A stretch of DNA of 64,000 nt from Pedobacter zeae (lineage in GTDB: Bacteria; Bacteroidota; Bacteroidia; Sphingobacteriales; Sphingobacteriaceae), in contig NZ_JACIEF010000003.1 of assembly GCF_014196715.1 (NCBI RefSeq), positions 835,874 through 899,873 on the forward strand, in the 5' to 3' direction. A model generated the notes under the pieces. It saw only the letters and a program-made list of their open reading frames with translations. It was not told the DNA's origin and ran no database searches. Made by a program: the position numbers and the translations under genes. This document shows positions 17,696-26,001 of the stretch, piece by piece (the stretch's first letter is position 1; each line of letters begins with the position of its first letter).

Positions 17696-18256
17696 ATGGC
17701 AAAGGCATCAGAAGTAAAAAGCGGAAACGTTCTTCGTTTTAACGGAGAGTTGGTAAGTGTAGAAGAATATATCCACCGTACACCCGGAAATTTAAGGGCT
17801 TTCTATCAGGCCCGTATGCGGAACGTAAAAACAGGTAAAATTGTAGAGTACCGTTTCCGTACCGACGAGGAGGTTACCATTTGCCGTGTTGAAACCAATG
17901 ATTATCAATACCTTTATGAGGATGGCAATTACCTGGTGGTGATGGACAACAATACTTTCGAGCAATACAACATCCCTAAACTACTTTTTGGCAGTGCGAT
18001 TAAATTTTTAAAAGAAGGCATGAACGTAACCATCGCTTTTGAAAGTGATGAACCGATTGTGGCACAATTGCCGAACAGTGTAGAGCTTGAAATTACATAT
18101 TCAGAGCCAGCCGTAAAAGGCGATACTTCTACCAGTGCTTTAAAATATGCCACTGTAGAAACCGGTGCTGAAATCAGGGTTCCGCTTTTTATCAACCAGG
18201 GCGACAAAGTAAAGGTTGATACCAAAACGGGTGATTATATGGAAAGGGTAAAATAA
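17696..18256 (+). CDS. efp: Elongation factor P, PGNLRAF-loop paralogue
   Basis: 186 residues, full EF-P length with KOW-like domain I and two OB domains (TFEQYNIPK and the C-terminal GDKVKVDTKTGDYMERV). EF-P relieves ribosome stalling at polyproline by entering between the P and E sites. Domain I tip reads TPGNLRAF: the Lys found at this place in E. coli-type EF-P is Asn32, with Arg34 two residues on. From memory, Chlorobi-type EF-Ps have this same loop. The second efp gene starts 119 bp downstream on the same strand with its own -7 element. Confidence 0.95.
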   Translation: MAKASEVKSGNVLRFNGELVSVEEYIHRTPGNLRAFYQARMRNVKTGKIVEYRFRTDEEVTICRVETNDYQYLYEDGNYLVVMDNNTFEQYNIPKLLFGSAIKFLKEGMNVTIAFESDEPIVAQLPNSVELEITYSEPAVKGDTSTSALKYATVETGAEIRVPLFINQGDKVKVDTKTGDYMERVK

Positions 18257-18319
18257 TATATCGCGGCGCAGGATAAGCCTTATGCCCTAAACCTTTATAG
18301 GTTTTTATCAAAATAATTT

Positions 18320-18327
18320 TACCTTTG
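18320..18327 (+). promoter_or_regulatory. -7 promoter element for second efp gene
   Basis: TACCTTTG, 48 nt before the ATG. The -33 element is poor, so this is a partial match. Confidence 0.5.
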
Positions 18328-18375
18328 CCGTCACAAAAAATTAAAATATAAAACCCGGTTCGGGAATAAAACTAT

Positions 18376-18936
18376 ATGGCAAAAGCATCAGAAATAAAAA
18401 CAGGAAACATCCTTCGTGTAAACAACGAACTGGTTACTGTTGACGAATGGAACCATCGTACCCCGGGTAAAGGAGGGGCATTTTACACAGGTAAATTCCG
18501 TAACATCAAATCGGGTAGAATTGTTGAAGCCCGTATGAATACCGACGAGGTTGTAGAAATTTGTCGCGTTGAAACCAACGATTACCAATATTTATACGAA
18601 GAAGGTGATTATCTGGTAGTAATGGATAATAATACTTACGAACAGTTTAATGTTGAAAAAGCGTTATTTGGTTCGGCCATTAAATTCCTGAAAGAAGGAA
18701 TGAATGTTCTCGTTTCTATGGAAAGCGACGAAGCCATTATGGCGCAGTTGCCAAACTTTGCAGAGTTTGAAATTACCTATTCGGAGCCTGCGGTTAAAGG
18801 CGATACTTCTACCAATGCTTTAAAAGCAGCTACGCTTGAAAACGGTGTAGAGGTAAGGGTGCCGATGTTTGTAAACCAGGGTGATAAAATTAAAATCGAT
18901 ACCCGTACCGGCGATTATGTTGAGCGTGTAAAGTAA
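18376..18936 (+). CDS. efp: Elongation factor P, PGKGGAF-loop paralogue
   Basis: 186 residues, the same length as its upstream neighbour and closely similar over domains II-III (YSEPAVKGDTSTNALK). The domain I tip reads TPGKGGAF, with Lys32 at the place where E. coli EF-P is beta-lysylated, so this copy has the classical loop. No epmA/epmB-type modification gene is in the window. An intrinsic terminator follows 16 bp after the stop. The tandem arrangement suggests duplication or paired acquisition followed by loop divergence. Confidence 0.95.
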   Translation: MAKASEIKTGNILRVNNELVTVDEWNHRTPGKGGAFYTGKFRNIKSGRIVEARMNTDEVVEICRVETNDYQYLYEEGDYLVVMDNNTYEQFNVEKALFGSAIKFLKEGMNVLVSMESDEAIMAQLPNFAEFEITYSEPAVKGDTSTNALKAATLENGVEVRVPMFVNQGDKIKIDTRTGDYVERVK

Positions 18937-18952
18937 TTTAAACGAAATACCA

Positions 18953-18988
18953 AAAAAGCCCCTAAAATTAGTTTTAGGGGCTTTTTTT
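18953..18988 (+). terminator. Intrinsic terminator after efp pair
   Basis: Stem AAAAAGCCCCTAAAA / TTTTAGGGGCTTTTT with TTAG loop, ending in a T-run. Confidence 0.9.
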
Positions 18989-19093
18989 ATTTTAAGACCT
19001 GTAAGGTTTTTGAAACTGTATCTCTTGGATCTATTAAGATGACTTAAATCGTCATTTTTTTTAGGAAAGCAGGGCTAGTGCACTCTGTTTACG

Positions 19094-19170
19094 ACAGCCC
19101 CGCTATTCGCTTCAAAGTCTTGGCTCGTGCCTCACCTTCGGGTTTTACGCTGCTATCGGGTTTATTTAAC
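19094..19170. repeat. Half copy of the 6872-7027 repeat element
   Basis: Begins with AGCCCCGCT-type sequence and ends in ATCGGGTTTATTTAAC, matching in order the reverse complement of the outer arm and an inner arm of the element at 6872-7027. The opposite half is missing. Confidence 0.5.
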
Positions 19171-19226
19171 AAAAGCCTGCAGGTTTTTCGAAACCCCCGG
19201 GGTTTGAAAAATATTATCTTTGTTTT

Positions 19227-19787
19227 ATGTTAAAAGCCGAAATCAGAAAAAAAGCATTGAAAGACCGGTTATTACTAACCGACGCAACGTATGATGCTTT
19301 AAACCAAGCGCTCTTAAACCAGTTTAAAACGCTTGATTTTGGCAAAATTAAAACGCTTCACCTGTTTTTGCCCATTACCGAAAAGAAAGAGCCTGATACT
19401 TTCCCGATGATTGACTGGCTGGCCAAAAACCATCCTGAAATTAAAATAATTGTTCCTAAAGCAGATTTCGAAACAGCATTGATGACCCATCACGAATATA
19501 TCGGATCCGGGGATTTAAAGAAAAATATTTACCATATTCTTGAGCCACAAAAAGGGAAACCATATGAAGGTGAAATTGACCTCGTCATTGTTCCGCTTTT
19601 AGCATTCGATTTACAGGGCTATCGTGCAGGATATGGAAAAGGTTTTTACGATCGTTTTCTGCAAAATATAAATGCTCAGAAAATAGGCTTATCTTTGTAC
19701 CCTGCAATTGAAAAAATAGACGATGTGAATGAACATGACGTCCGTTTGGATTTTTGCATCACACCTACAGGAATAATAAAATTTTAA
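19227..19787 (+). CDS. 5-formyltetrahydrofolate cyclo-ligase
   Basis: 186 residues. The family signature GYRAGYGKGFYDRFL lies near residues 132-146, with DLVIVPLLAFD just before, and an N-terminal Lys/Arg-rich helix (RKKALKDRL) that binds ATP phosphates. It converts 5-formyl-THF to 5,10-methenyl-THF with ATP in the cytoplasm. A TATCTTTG promoter element ends only 4 nt before the ATG, so the message may be leaderless. A 52-codon gene follows after 5 bp. Confidence 0.93.
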   Translation: MLKAEIRKKALKDRLLLTDATYDALNQALLNQFKTLDFGKIKTLHLFLPITEKKEPDTFPMIDWLAKNHPEIKIIVPKADFETALMTHHEYIGSGDLKKNIYHILEPQKGKPYEGEIDLVIVPLLAFDLQGYRAGYGKGFYDRFLQNINAQKIGLSLYPAIEKIDDVNEHDVRLDFCITPTGIIKF

Positions 19788-19792
19788 GTAAA

Positions 19793-19951
19793 ATGGCGCA
19801 GGAGATCGTTATTAAAACCGAAAAGCAATACGAAGACAATATGATTGCCGTGTTTGAATTGCAAGAGAAGGAAGAACTGACTGCCGATGATTTAAAGCAG
19901 ATTGAACTGATGCTAAAAGCTGGCGAGAAATACGAAGCAGAGCATTTGTAG
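19793..19951 (+). CDS. Small HigA-N-terminus-like protein
   Basis: 52 residues starting MAQEIVIKTEKQYEDNM. The charged helical sequence resembles the N-terminal region of HigA-type antitoxins (the KxExQYExxM ... LEKYEAEH pattern), but the helix-turn-helix domain of that family is absent. No toxin gene is adjacent. It starts 5 bp after the cyclo-ligase stop, and the frame is open upstream only by overlapping that gene. Function unknown. Confidence 0.6.
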   Translation: MAQEIVIKTEKQYEDNMIAVFELQEKEELTADDLKQIELMLKAGEKYEAEHL

Positions 19952-19971
19952 GTTTTTCATATACGTTCGTT

Positions 19972-20045
19972 ACCCTGACTTGTTTCAGGGTCTATATAAA
20001 AGGTATTTACAGCAAGAAAGATCCTGAAACAAGTTCAGGATGACG
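19972..20045. repeat. REP-like inverted repeat pair
   Basis: CCCTGACTTGTTTCAGGGTC and, after about 30 nt, GATCCTGAAACAAGTTCAGG form imperfect inverted arms. The right arm equals the palindrome at 9734-9756. It sits between convergent genes and could also serve as a terminator. Confidence 0.65.
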
Positions 20046-20081
20046 AGACTAGCGAAATAATTCCTGCATCCGTGGCTAAAC

Positions 20082-21053
20082 CTAAGAAATATGCGCTTTT
20101 ACGAAATCACTCACCAAATAGGCAATTAATTTAGACGTGAGCTTACTCACCCTCCCATCGAGCATGCGTGTGGCGCCCTCGCACAGGTGCAGGTAAGAAA
20201 ATTTCTTGGCATGCATTAAAATCAGTTTTCTAATATCATTAACTTCGAATCCAGAGGGCGTTTCGGCGCTCGAAAGCACATTTTGGATACAATCCAAATC
20301 GATTTCCAAACCTGTAACCGGCCCGAATTCGTCAAAGTGGCCATTATTACCGGCATCCATTAAAATATCATCAAAAAATACCGCCTTTAATTTAGGATTG
20401 CTTTCAATCTGACTTAATATTGCCTCATTATTATAATTTTGATGCAGGCCATACATGAAATAATGATCAAGATGGTTTTCTTTTAACGCATAAGAAAACC
20501 CATTTCCACTATGCCTGCCCTCTAATTCCCTCAAATCGGCATGCGCATCTACATTCAGTACATCAATCGGCCCCTTATAGGCTAAAGAAGTGCCTTTAAT
20601 TATTCCATAAGCATTATTATGACCTCCACCAATTACTATTGGGACTTTCCCTGCAGCTACAATTTTTTCGATCACAGGATAAACCAATTCATCAATTTCA
20701 GCTACCTTATTTCTTAATGCCTTAATTGTGGATTCTTCAGGCTCATCAATTTCGAAATAACCCAAAACCAAAATTTCTTCACCATTTAAAAAGCGGTTAC
20801 TCTGAATATTCAGAAAAGCGGTTAAACTGGTTCGCCATGCCGACGCGGCACCAGCAATACCCGCATTTGCCCTTACTCCTATATCTTCAGGGATGCCCAG
20901 CAACACAAATTTTGAATCGTTCGCCTTTAACCCATCTATCGAGATTACGTCATGCCTGTAGATATTAACCCTTTCACCAAGCCTGGTTTCGCCATCACGC
21001 TGGATAATTAAATGGTCAATGTCGCTTTGTGAAAGTATTTTAAGCTTATCCAT
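20082..21053 (-). CDS. hutG: Formimidoylglutamase, arginase family
   Basis: 323 residues from the ATG at 21053, whose first 8 bases overlap the hutI stop (ATGGATAA); an in-frame start four codons earlier is possible. Ureohydrolase metal motifs are visible: GGGHNNAYG, NVDAHADLRE, and LEIDLDCIQN in place of the usual SxDxDxxDP. It would split N-formimidoyl-glutamate to glutamate and formamide, the last step of one histidine degradation route. The overlap with imidazolonepropionase supports this over arginase or agmatinase. Confidence 0.87.
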   Translation of the reverse strand: MDKLKILSQSDIDHLIIQRDGETRLGERVNIYRHDVISIDGLKANDSKFVLLGIPEDIGVRANAGIAGAASAWRTSLTAFLNIQSNRFLNGEEILVLGYFEIDEPEESTIKALRNKVAEIDELVYPVIEKIVAAGKVPIVIGGGHNNAYGIIKGTSLAYKGPIDVLNVDAHADLRELEGRHSGNGFSYALKENHLDHYFMYGLHQNYNNEAILSQIESNPKLKAVFFDDILMDAGNNGHFDEFGPVTGLEIDLDCIQNVLSSAETPSGFEVNDIRKLILMHAKKFSYLHLCEGATRMLDGRVSKLTSKLIAYLVSDFVKAHIS

Positions 21054-22287
21054 GATAAATCTCACCGTTTAAAATCACCGTATCAACCTGGCTTTCGCCA
21101 AAACTATATGGTAAATAGGCTATAGAGGGCATTGGTTTTGTGATAAATAAATTTGCGTTTTTCCCAATGGCTATGCTTCCATGGCTGTTGCTTAGCTCCA
21201 TTGCTGCTGCACCATTTAAAGTAGCTGCATTAATGGCCTGCTCCGGGAACATTTTCATTTTAATACAACCCAGCGATACTACAAAATTCATATTTCCTGA
21301 AGGTGTTGAGCCGGGATTGTAATCGGTAGCCAAAGCCACAGGCAAACCGGCTTTAATAAAGCTTTTAGCATCTGCAAATGGTATACCTAGGTAAAACGAA
21401 CATGAAGGCAATAATGTTACAATGGTATCGGCATTTCTTAATGTCTCAATGGTTTCAGGGTCACTTTCTTCCAGATGATCGACCGAAATGGCTTTATTTT
21501 TAACCGCAACCTCAATAGCTCCCGAAACCGAAAGCTGGTTGGCGTGTATTTTGGGCTTTAATCCATATTTTGCACCTGCTTTGAGTATCTGATCGGTTTC
21601 CTCTACGGAGAAAAATCCTTTTTCACAGAAAGCATCTATATAATCGGCCAGCTTTTCTTCCGCTATACGGGGTAACATTTCTTCAATAATCAGGTTGATA
21701 TAACCTTGGTGATCGTTCTTAAATTCAGCAGGAAAGGCGTGTGCAGCCAAAAAAGTTGCCTTTATAGGAATTGAAAAATGAGCTTTCAGCCTGCGGATAA
21801 CCCGGAGCATTTTGATTTCACTTTCGGTAGTTAAGCCATAACCACTTTTTATTTCAACCGCTCCCGTTCCCTGCAGGATCATCTGTTTTAACCTCATGGC
21901 GGCACTTTCGAACAATTCGTCTTCGGTAGCTTTTTGAAGTTTATTGGCTGAATTTAAAATTCCACCGCCTGCTGCGGCAATCTCTTCATAGGTTTTTCCC
22001 TGTATTTTCATCGCAAATTCTTCTTCACGTGAGGCGGCAAAAACAATATGGGTATGGCTATCACACCAGGAGGGAAAAACATAGCGGCCTTTCGCGGAGA
22101 TTGGAGATGGTAGATTTGAGATTTGAGAAGGCATTGAGCCCATCTCACCGAAATCTTTTATTAAGCCATCTTCTATTAAGATCCAGGCATTTTCAAGCAC
22201 GGGTAAATGATCCAGTTGCGCGCCACGAAGCACTAATTTATCTTTAGGATGAAGGCCCACAAGGCCTTTTATATTGGTGATCAGCAT
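21046..22287 (-). CDS. hutI: Imidazolonepropionase
   Basis: 413 residues of the amidohydrolase superfamily, opening the imidazolone ring to N-formimidoyl-glutamate. The zinc motif CDSHTHIVFA, the SGYGLTTESE substrate loop, KIHANQLS and ATDYNPGSTPSGNM are all present. Near residue 50 an unusual segment, MPSQISNLPSPISAKG, matches translation of AGATTTGAGA-type minisatellite DNA at 22101-22138 and looks like repeat sequence taken into the coding frame at a surface loop. hutH and hutU are not in the window. Confidence 0.92.
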   Translation of the reverse strand: MLITNIKGLVGLHPKDKLVLRGAQLDHLPVLENAWILIEDGLIKDFGEMGSMPSQISNLPSPISAKGRYVFPSWCDSHTHIVFAASREEEFAMKIQGKTYEEIAAAGGGILNSANKLQKATEDELFESAAMRLKQMILQGTGAVEIKSGYGLTTESEIKMLRVIRRLKAHFSIPIKATFLAAHAFPAEFKNDHQGYINLIIEEMLPRIAEEKLADYIDAFCEKGFFSVEETDQILKAGAKYGLKPKIHANQLSVSGAIEVAVKNKAISVDHLEESDPETIETLRNADTIVTLLPSCSFYLGIPFADAKSFIKAGLPVALATDYNPGSTPSGNMNFVVSLGCIKMKMFPEQAINAATLNGAAAMELSNSHGSIAIGKNANLFITKPMPSIAYLPYSFGESQVDTVILNGEIYHG

Positions 22288-22375
22288 TTTTATAAAGGCT
22301 AATTGTTCAAATGGTATAAATTGGTTAATTAATTACATCTCACCGATTTAAACAATTAACCGGTTGACCCCAAAC

Positions 22376-23143
22376 TTAATCTATTTCCAGAAGCACCGGG
22401 CAATGGTCTGAATGGATAGCATCGGGTAAAATCCTTACATTTTTCAGCCGGTTTTCCATAGGCCTTGTTGCCAGATGGTAATCGATACGCCAACCCAGGT
22501 TCTTACCCCTTGATCCTGCGCGATAGCTCCACCAGGTATAATGATGTGGGTCTTTATTAAAATGACGGAAAGTATCAATAAAACCATTATCCAAGAATAA
22601 TTGCATCCATTCCCTTTCCTCAGGTAAAAATCCCGAAGAGTTGGCATTCGATTTTGGATTATGGATATCAATAGCGGTATGGCAGATGTTATAATCGCCG
22701 CTCACGATCAAATTTGGGTATTCTTTGCGTAATTCGCCGATATATTGATCAAAAAACCGCATAAATTCATATTTTTTCACCTGCCTTTCATCACCACTCG
22801 ACCCGGAGGGCATATATAAGCTCATTAAGGAGAAATTGTCAAAATCAGCCCTCAAAATCCGGCCTTCTTTATCAATCCATTCTTCACCGCAGCCAAATTC
22901 TATATGGTTGGGTTTAATTTTAGATAAAATGGCTACGCCACTATATCCTTTTTTTTCTGCGGGGAACCAATAATGATGGTAGCCCAGCTGCTCAATCAGT
23001 GCAATAATTTCAGGGATTTGCGAAGGCATTGCCTTTACTTCCTGCAAACAGACCATATCAGCATTTGTAGCTTGTAACCAGCCAAAAAAATTTTTGGTAC
23101 TTGCCGCCCTAATCCCGTTTACGTTATAGGAAATAATCTTCAT
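22376..23143 (-). CDS. xth: Exodeoxyribonuclease III / AP endonuclease
   Basis: 255 residues of the endonuclease-exonuclease-phosphatase fold. Catalytic phrases are MKIISYNVNGIRA, VCLQEVKAMPSQIP (metal-binding Glu), SGDYNICHTAIDIHNP (Asp and Asn), GWRIDYHLAT and HSDHCPVLLEI (terminal Asp-His). It should cut at abasic sites and degrade 3' ends in base excision repair. It is 88 bp downstream of hutI on the same strand. Confidence 0.94.
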   Translation of the reverse strand: MKIISYNVNGIRAASTKNFFGWLQATNADMVCLQEVKAMPSQIPEIIALIEQLGYHHYWFPAEKKGYSGVAILSKIKPNHIEFGCGEEWIDKEGRILRADFDNFSLMSLYMPSGSSGDERQVKKYEFMRFFDQYIGELRKEYPNLIVSGDYNICHTAIDIHNPKSNANSSGFLPEEREWMQLFLDNGFIDTFRHFNKDPHHYTWWSYRAGSRGKNLGWRIDYHLATRPMENRLKNVRILPDAIHSDHCPVLLEID

Positions 23144-23232
23144 TCAATAAATTTCAATTTGTTGTGGGCGGTAAATTTAGAAATTAATTGCATAAATGCT
23201 TGGCAATCCAATTCGTGATATTTATTTACGAT

Positions 23233-23317
23233 CGTCATCTCGACTGTAATGCAGTGGAATGGAGAGATCTGCCTCCATAGATCTCTCGGCCTTCGTTGCA
23301 CTCCGTTCGAGATGACG
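23233..23317. repeat. Long imperfect inverted repeat CGTCATCTCGA...TCGAGATGACG
   Basis: Terminal 11-bp arms are perfect inverted repeats, and inner GAGAGATCT / AGATCTCTC arms also pair, so the unit can fold into one long hairpin. It lies between two minus-strand genes and has the appearance of an interspersed palindromic repeat; it could also end the cyclophilin message. Confidence 0.75.
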
Positions 23318-23340
23318 CCAATCAAGAAGCTTTCATTTAA

Positions 23341-24039
23341 TTAACCAGGAAACAGCCGCTTTTCCAATTTTTTCGCTTCCCGCTTTTTTAAAACGGTAAC
23401 TTCCATTTTCACGTCTTGTTTTGGGCGGTTGTTTTTATCGGTCGCCAAAACCGCTATTTTATCTACCATATCCAGGCCAACCACAATTTCTCCGTAAACG
23501 GTATAGTTCCGGTCTAAATGCGGGGTCCCCCCAATGGTTTTATAAACCTCCCGTTGCCATTCAGGAATTTTAAATTTTAACCGTTTCTCTTCCAGGCTGT
23601 TTAACTGCTGATCGGTAAAAACCTTTCCTTGCACGAGGTAAAACTGACTACCGCTTGATGCTTTTGCCGGATTAACATCATCACCTTCGCGTGCTGCGGC
23701 TAAAACACCCTTTTTATGAAACAAACTATCATTAAATTCAGCAGGTATGGTATATTTTGGCCCACCATTGCCCAATAAAGAGTCGGGTTTGGCATTCCTG
23801 GAATCCGGATCGCCTCCCTGGATCATAAAATCTTTGATCACCCGGTGAAACAAAAGATCGTTATAATAACCACTTTTAGCCAATTTTAAAAAATTATCGC
23901 GGTGTAAAGGCGTCTGGTTATATAGTTTAACGATACATTCTCCAAATTCGGTTTTAATGCGCACATATTGATTCTTCGGCTTTGCAGCAAAGGCAGAAAG
24001 CACAGAAAAAGCGCAAAGGAATAATACTATTTTCTTCAT
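23341..24039 (-). CDS. Secreted cyclophilin-type peptidyl-prolyl isomerase
   Basis: 232 residues with a signal peptide (FLCAFSVLSAFA). The cyclophilin core is clear: FHRVIKDFMIQGGDPDSR, SSGSQFYLVQGKVF and VYGEIVVGLDMVDKIA. A roughly 45-residue insert between the active-site loop and the last strands (KVFTDQQLNSLEEKRLKF) is longer than in E. coli PpiA. It should assist proline isomerisation during folding in the periplasm. Confidence 0.92.
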   Translation of the reverse strand: MKKIVLFLCAFSVLSAFAAKPKNQYVRIKTEFGECIVKLYNQTPLHRDNFLKLAKSGYYNDLLFHRVIKDFMIQGGDPDSRNAKPDSLLGNGGPKYTIPAEFNDSLFHKKGVLAAAREGDDVNPAKASSGSQFYLVQGKVFTDQQLNSLEEKRLKFKIPEWQREVYKTIGGTPHLDRNYTVYGEIVVGLDMVDKIAVLATDKNNRPKQDVKMEVTVLKKREAKKLEKRLFPG

Positions 24040-24133
24040 TTAATTGATGTTTGAGGCTAAATTAAGCTAAAAAATGAAATTCAGTAAAGAAATAACTGCG
24101 TTATTCAATAATTTTTGCTTTACCTTTGTAATC

Positions 24134-24535
24134 ATGAAGTTAAAGCAAAAAATAGCACTTTCTTTGGCTGTATTCTATACAGTTAGTGTGATGGGTTTGG
24201 CTTTAAGTCTTCATTTTTGTGGGGGTAAACTCGAAAACGTTAAACTTTTTAGCAATGAGGCTGCGTGCAAATTCTGCAAAGATATTCCTGCTGACAAAAA
24301 AGATGATGGTTGTTGTAAAAACACACAGGTAACTGTTAAAGTTAAAGATAGCCATCAGGCTGGGGCGGCGGTACAAATGCCAAAGCTTTTCTCTATCCAG
24401 CTTTTTCTTCACCCGCCAGTATTAGCATTTTTAGCCAATATTACCCCAAAATTTTTTACAACTATCCCAAATAAAGCACCGCCCCTCTCCTCGCGGATTG
24501 CTTTGCACATTTTCAATTGCATTTTTAGGAATTAG
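24134..24535 (+). CDS. HYC_CC_PP family protein
   Basis: 133 residues from the ATG at 24134 (MKLKQK); 20 extra codons upstream are open but contain the promoter-like TACCTTTG at 24121-24128, so the message may be leaderless. One membrane segment (about 8-26) is followed by HFCGG (His27, Cys29), CKFC (45-48), GCCK (60-61) and a late KAPP: the conserved histidine, cysteines and prolines that name the family. The Cys/His pattern suggests metal binding, and it heads a cluster with HMA and DUF3347 proteins. No activity is known to me. Confidence 0.85.
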   Translation: MKLKQKIALSLAVFYTVSVMGLALSLHFCGGKLENVKLFSNEAACKFCKDIPADKKDDGCCKNTQVTVKVKDSHQAGAAVQMPKLFSIQLFLHPPVLAFLANITPKFFTTIPNKAPPLSSRIALHIFNCIFRN

Positions 24536-24556
24536 GATTTTCTGTGCTCTTCGGCA

Positions 24557-24575
24557 TCCTGAACTGGTTTCAGGA
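24557..24575. repeat. REP-like palindrome, variant copy
   Basis: TCCTGAACTGGTTTCAGGA, an interrupted palindrome related to the copies at 9734 and 20022. It lies between the HYC_CC_PP and HMA genes. Confidence 0.6.
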
Positions 24576-24645
24576 CCAATTTTACCATACCCACCCAAAT
24601 GGATGATGGGAAGTAACAGTTTAAAAATTTCTAATTCAAAAAATC

Positions 24646-25182
24646 ATGAAAGCCATAAAAATATTCAGCATCATGATGCTGTTTTTCGCCGTTAATGTTT
24701 CGGCACAACAAATAGCTACAGCCGATCTACAGGTAACAGGTTTAACCTGCTCAATGTGCTCAAACGCTACTCAAAAATCTTTAGAAACCTTAAATTTCAT
24801 CAGCAGTATAAAACCCGATTTAAATAAAAACGTATTTGTTTTAACCTTTAAAAAAGATGCCAATGTTAATCTTGATCAAGTTCGCAGAAAAGTTCAGGAT
24901 GCGGGTTTTTCAGTAGGCGGTTTAACCGTTATTTTCAATTTTAACGAGGTAAAAGTAGATGATAAAGGCCAGGCTGTTGTTAACGGCAACGTGTACCGCT
25001 TTGTAAATGTAAAAGGTAAAACACTTAGTGGTGCCGTAAAGGCCAGTGTGGTGGATAAAGATTTCATTTCAGGTTCAGCATTTAAAAAACAGGCCGCAAC
25101 GGCTAATTCTGATGCTTATGCAAGCGGCACAGGAGTAGTAAACGGCAAAAAAACCCGTATTTACCATTTAGTTCTTTCTTAA
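24646..25182 (+). CDS. Secreted heavy-metal-associated (HMA) domain protein
   Basis: 178 residues with a signal peptide ending VSAQ. The HMA metal-binding loop is GLTCSMCSNA near residues 32-41, with the usual beta-alpha-beta continuation. The C-terminal half (about 95-178) is a separate beta-rich domain without a name I recognise. Probably binds copper or a similar soft metal in the periplasm. The next gene starts one base after its stop. Confidence 0.85.
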   Translation: MKAIKIFSIMMLFFAVNVSAQQIATADLQVTGLTCSMCSNATQKSLETLNFISSIKPDLNKNVFVLTFKKDANVNLDQVRRKVQDAGFSVGGLTVIFNFNEVKVDDKGQAVVNGNVYRFVNVKGKTLSGAVKASVVDKDFISGSAFKKQAATANSDAYASGTGVVNGKKTRIYHLVLS

Positions 25183-25183
25183 G

Positions 25184-25996
25184 ATGAAGCAGATATTCGT
25201 ATTGGCACTGATGCTTATCGGTGTTTATAGCATCGCTGCAGCACAAGAATTATATGTATTTACTGAACCGGCAAGCAATATGCCTACCAAATCAATCGGT
25301 GTAAGGATAACCAACGAGGGCATGTTCAATTATCCCGGTTATGTAAGCCGCACCATTCCGGAAGTGATGATCGGTTTTAATAAAAACCTGATGATGCATA
25401 CACAGGCTTTTTTATCCGATATGGATGGAAAATACCGCTTAGAGGGAGGTAGTTTATATGCGAAATACCGTTTCTTATCGCTGGATGAAACACATAGCCA
25501 TTTCAGGGCATCGGCTTTTGGAAGGATAAGCACCAGCAGAAGGCCAACATATACCAGGGACATTAATCTGGAGGGCGACAATAGCGGCGTACAGGGAGGA
25601 TTGATTTTCACCCAGCTTCTACATAAACTGGCATTGTCATCAACCCTGGGTTATGCACATGCTTTCGAAAACCACGACAGGCAAATCGCCGGAATGCCAC
25701 AGCCAAAGAATATGCTATCCTATAGTTTATCATCGGGTTATTTGGTCTTACCAGTGGTTTATAAGGATTACAAGCAGCCAAATTTTAATGTATATTTAGA
25801 ATTACTGGGCAAAACTGATCCAAAGAGTGGTCAATCTTATTTAGATATTGCCCCAGCCGTACAGATGATCTTAAACAGTAAAACCCGTATCGATTTAGGC
25901 TATCGTTTTCAGGCTGCCGGAAATATGGATAACCGGTACACTAAAAACATGTACCTGCTTCGCGCAGAATTTAATTTCTTTAACGTATTAAAATAA
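25184..25996 (+). CDS. Outer-membrane beta-barrel-like protein of the metal cluster
   Basis: 270 residues with a signal peptide ending IAAAQ. The rest is rich in alternating hydrophobic strands with aromatic ends (SLYAKYRFLS, SSTLGYAHAFEN, INSTR-like turns) and ends in a C-terminal FNFFNVLK, consistent with an outer-membrane barrel. I do not recognise a named family. Its tight fit between the HMA gene (one base) and the DUF3347 gene (five bases) suggests a role in metal transfer or sensing at the envelope. Confidence 0.65.
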   Translation: MKQIFVLALMLIGVYSIAAAQELYVFTEPASNMPTKSIGVRITNEGMFNYPGYVSRTIPEVMIGFNKNLMMHTQAFLSDMDGKYRLEGGSLYAKYRFLSLDETHSHFRASAFGRISTSRRPTYTRDINLEGDNSGVQGGLIFTQLLHKLALSSTLGYAHAFENHDRQIAGMPQPKNMLSYSLSSGYLVLPVVYKDYKQPNFNVYLELLGKTDPKSGQSYLDIAPAVQMILNSKTRIDLGYRFQAAGNMDNRYTKNMYLLRAEFNFFNVLK

Positions 25997-26001
25997 TAAC
26001 A

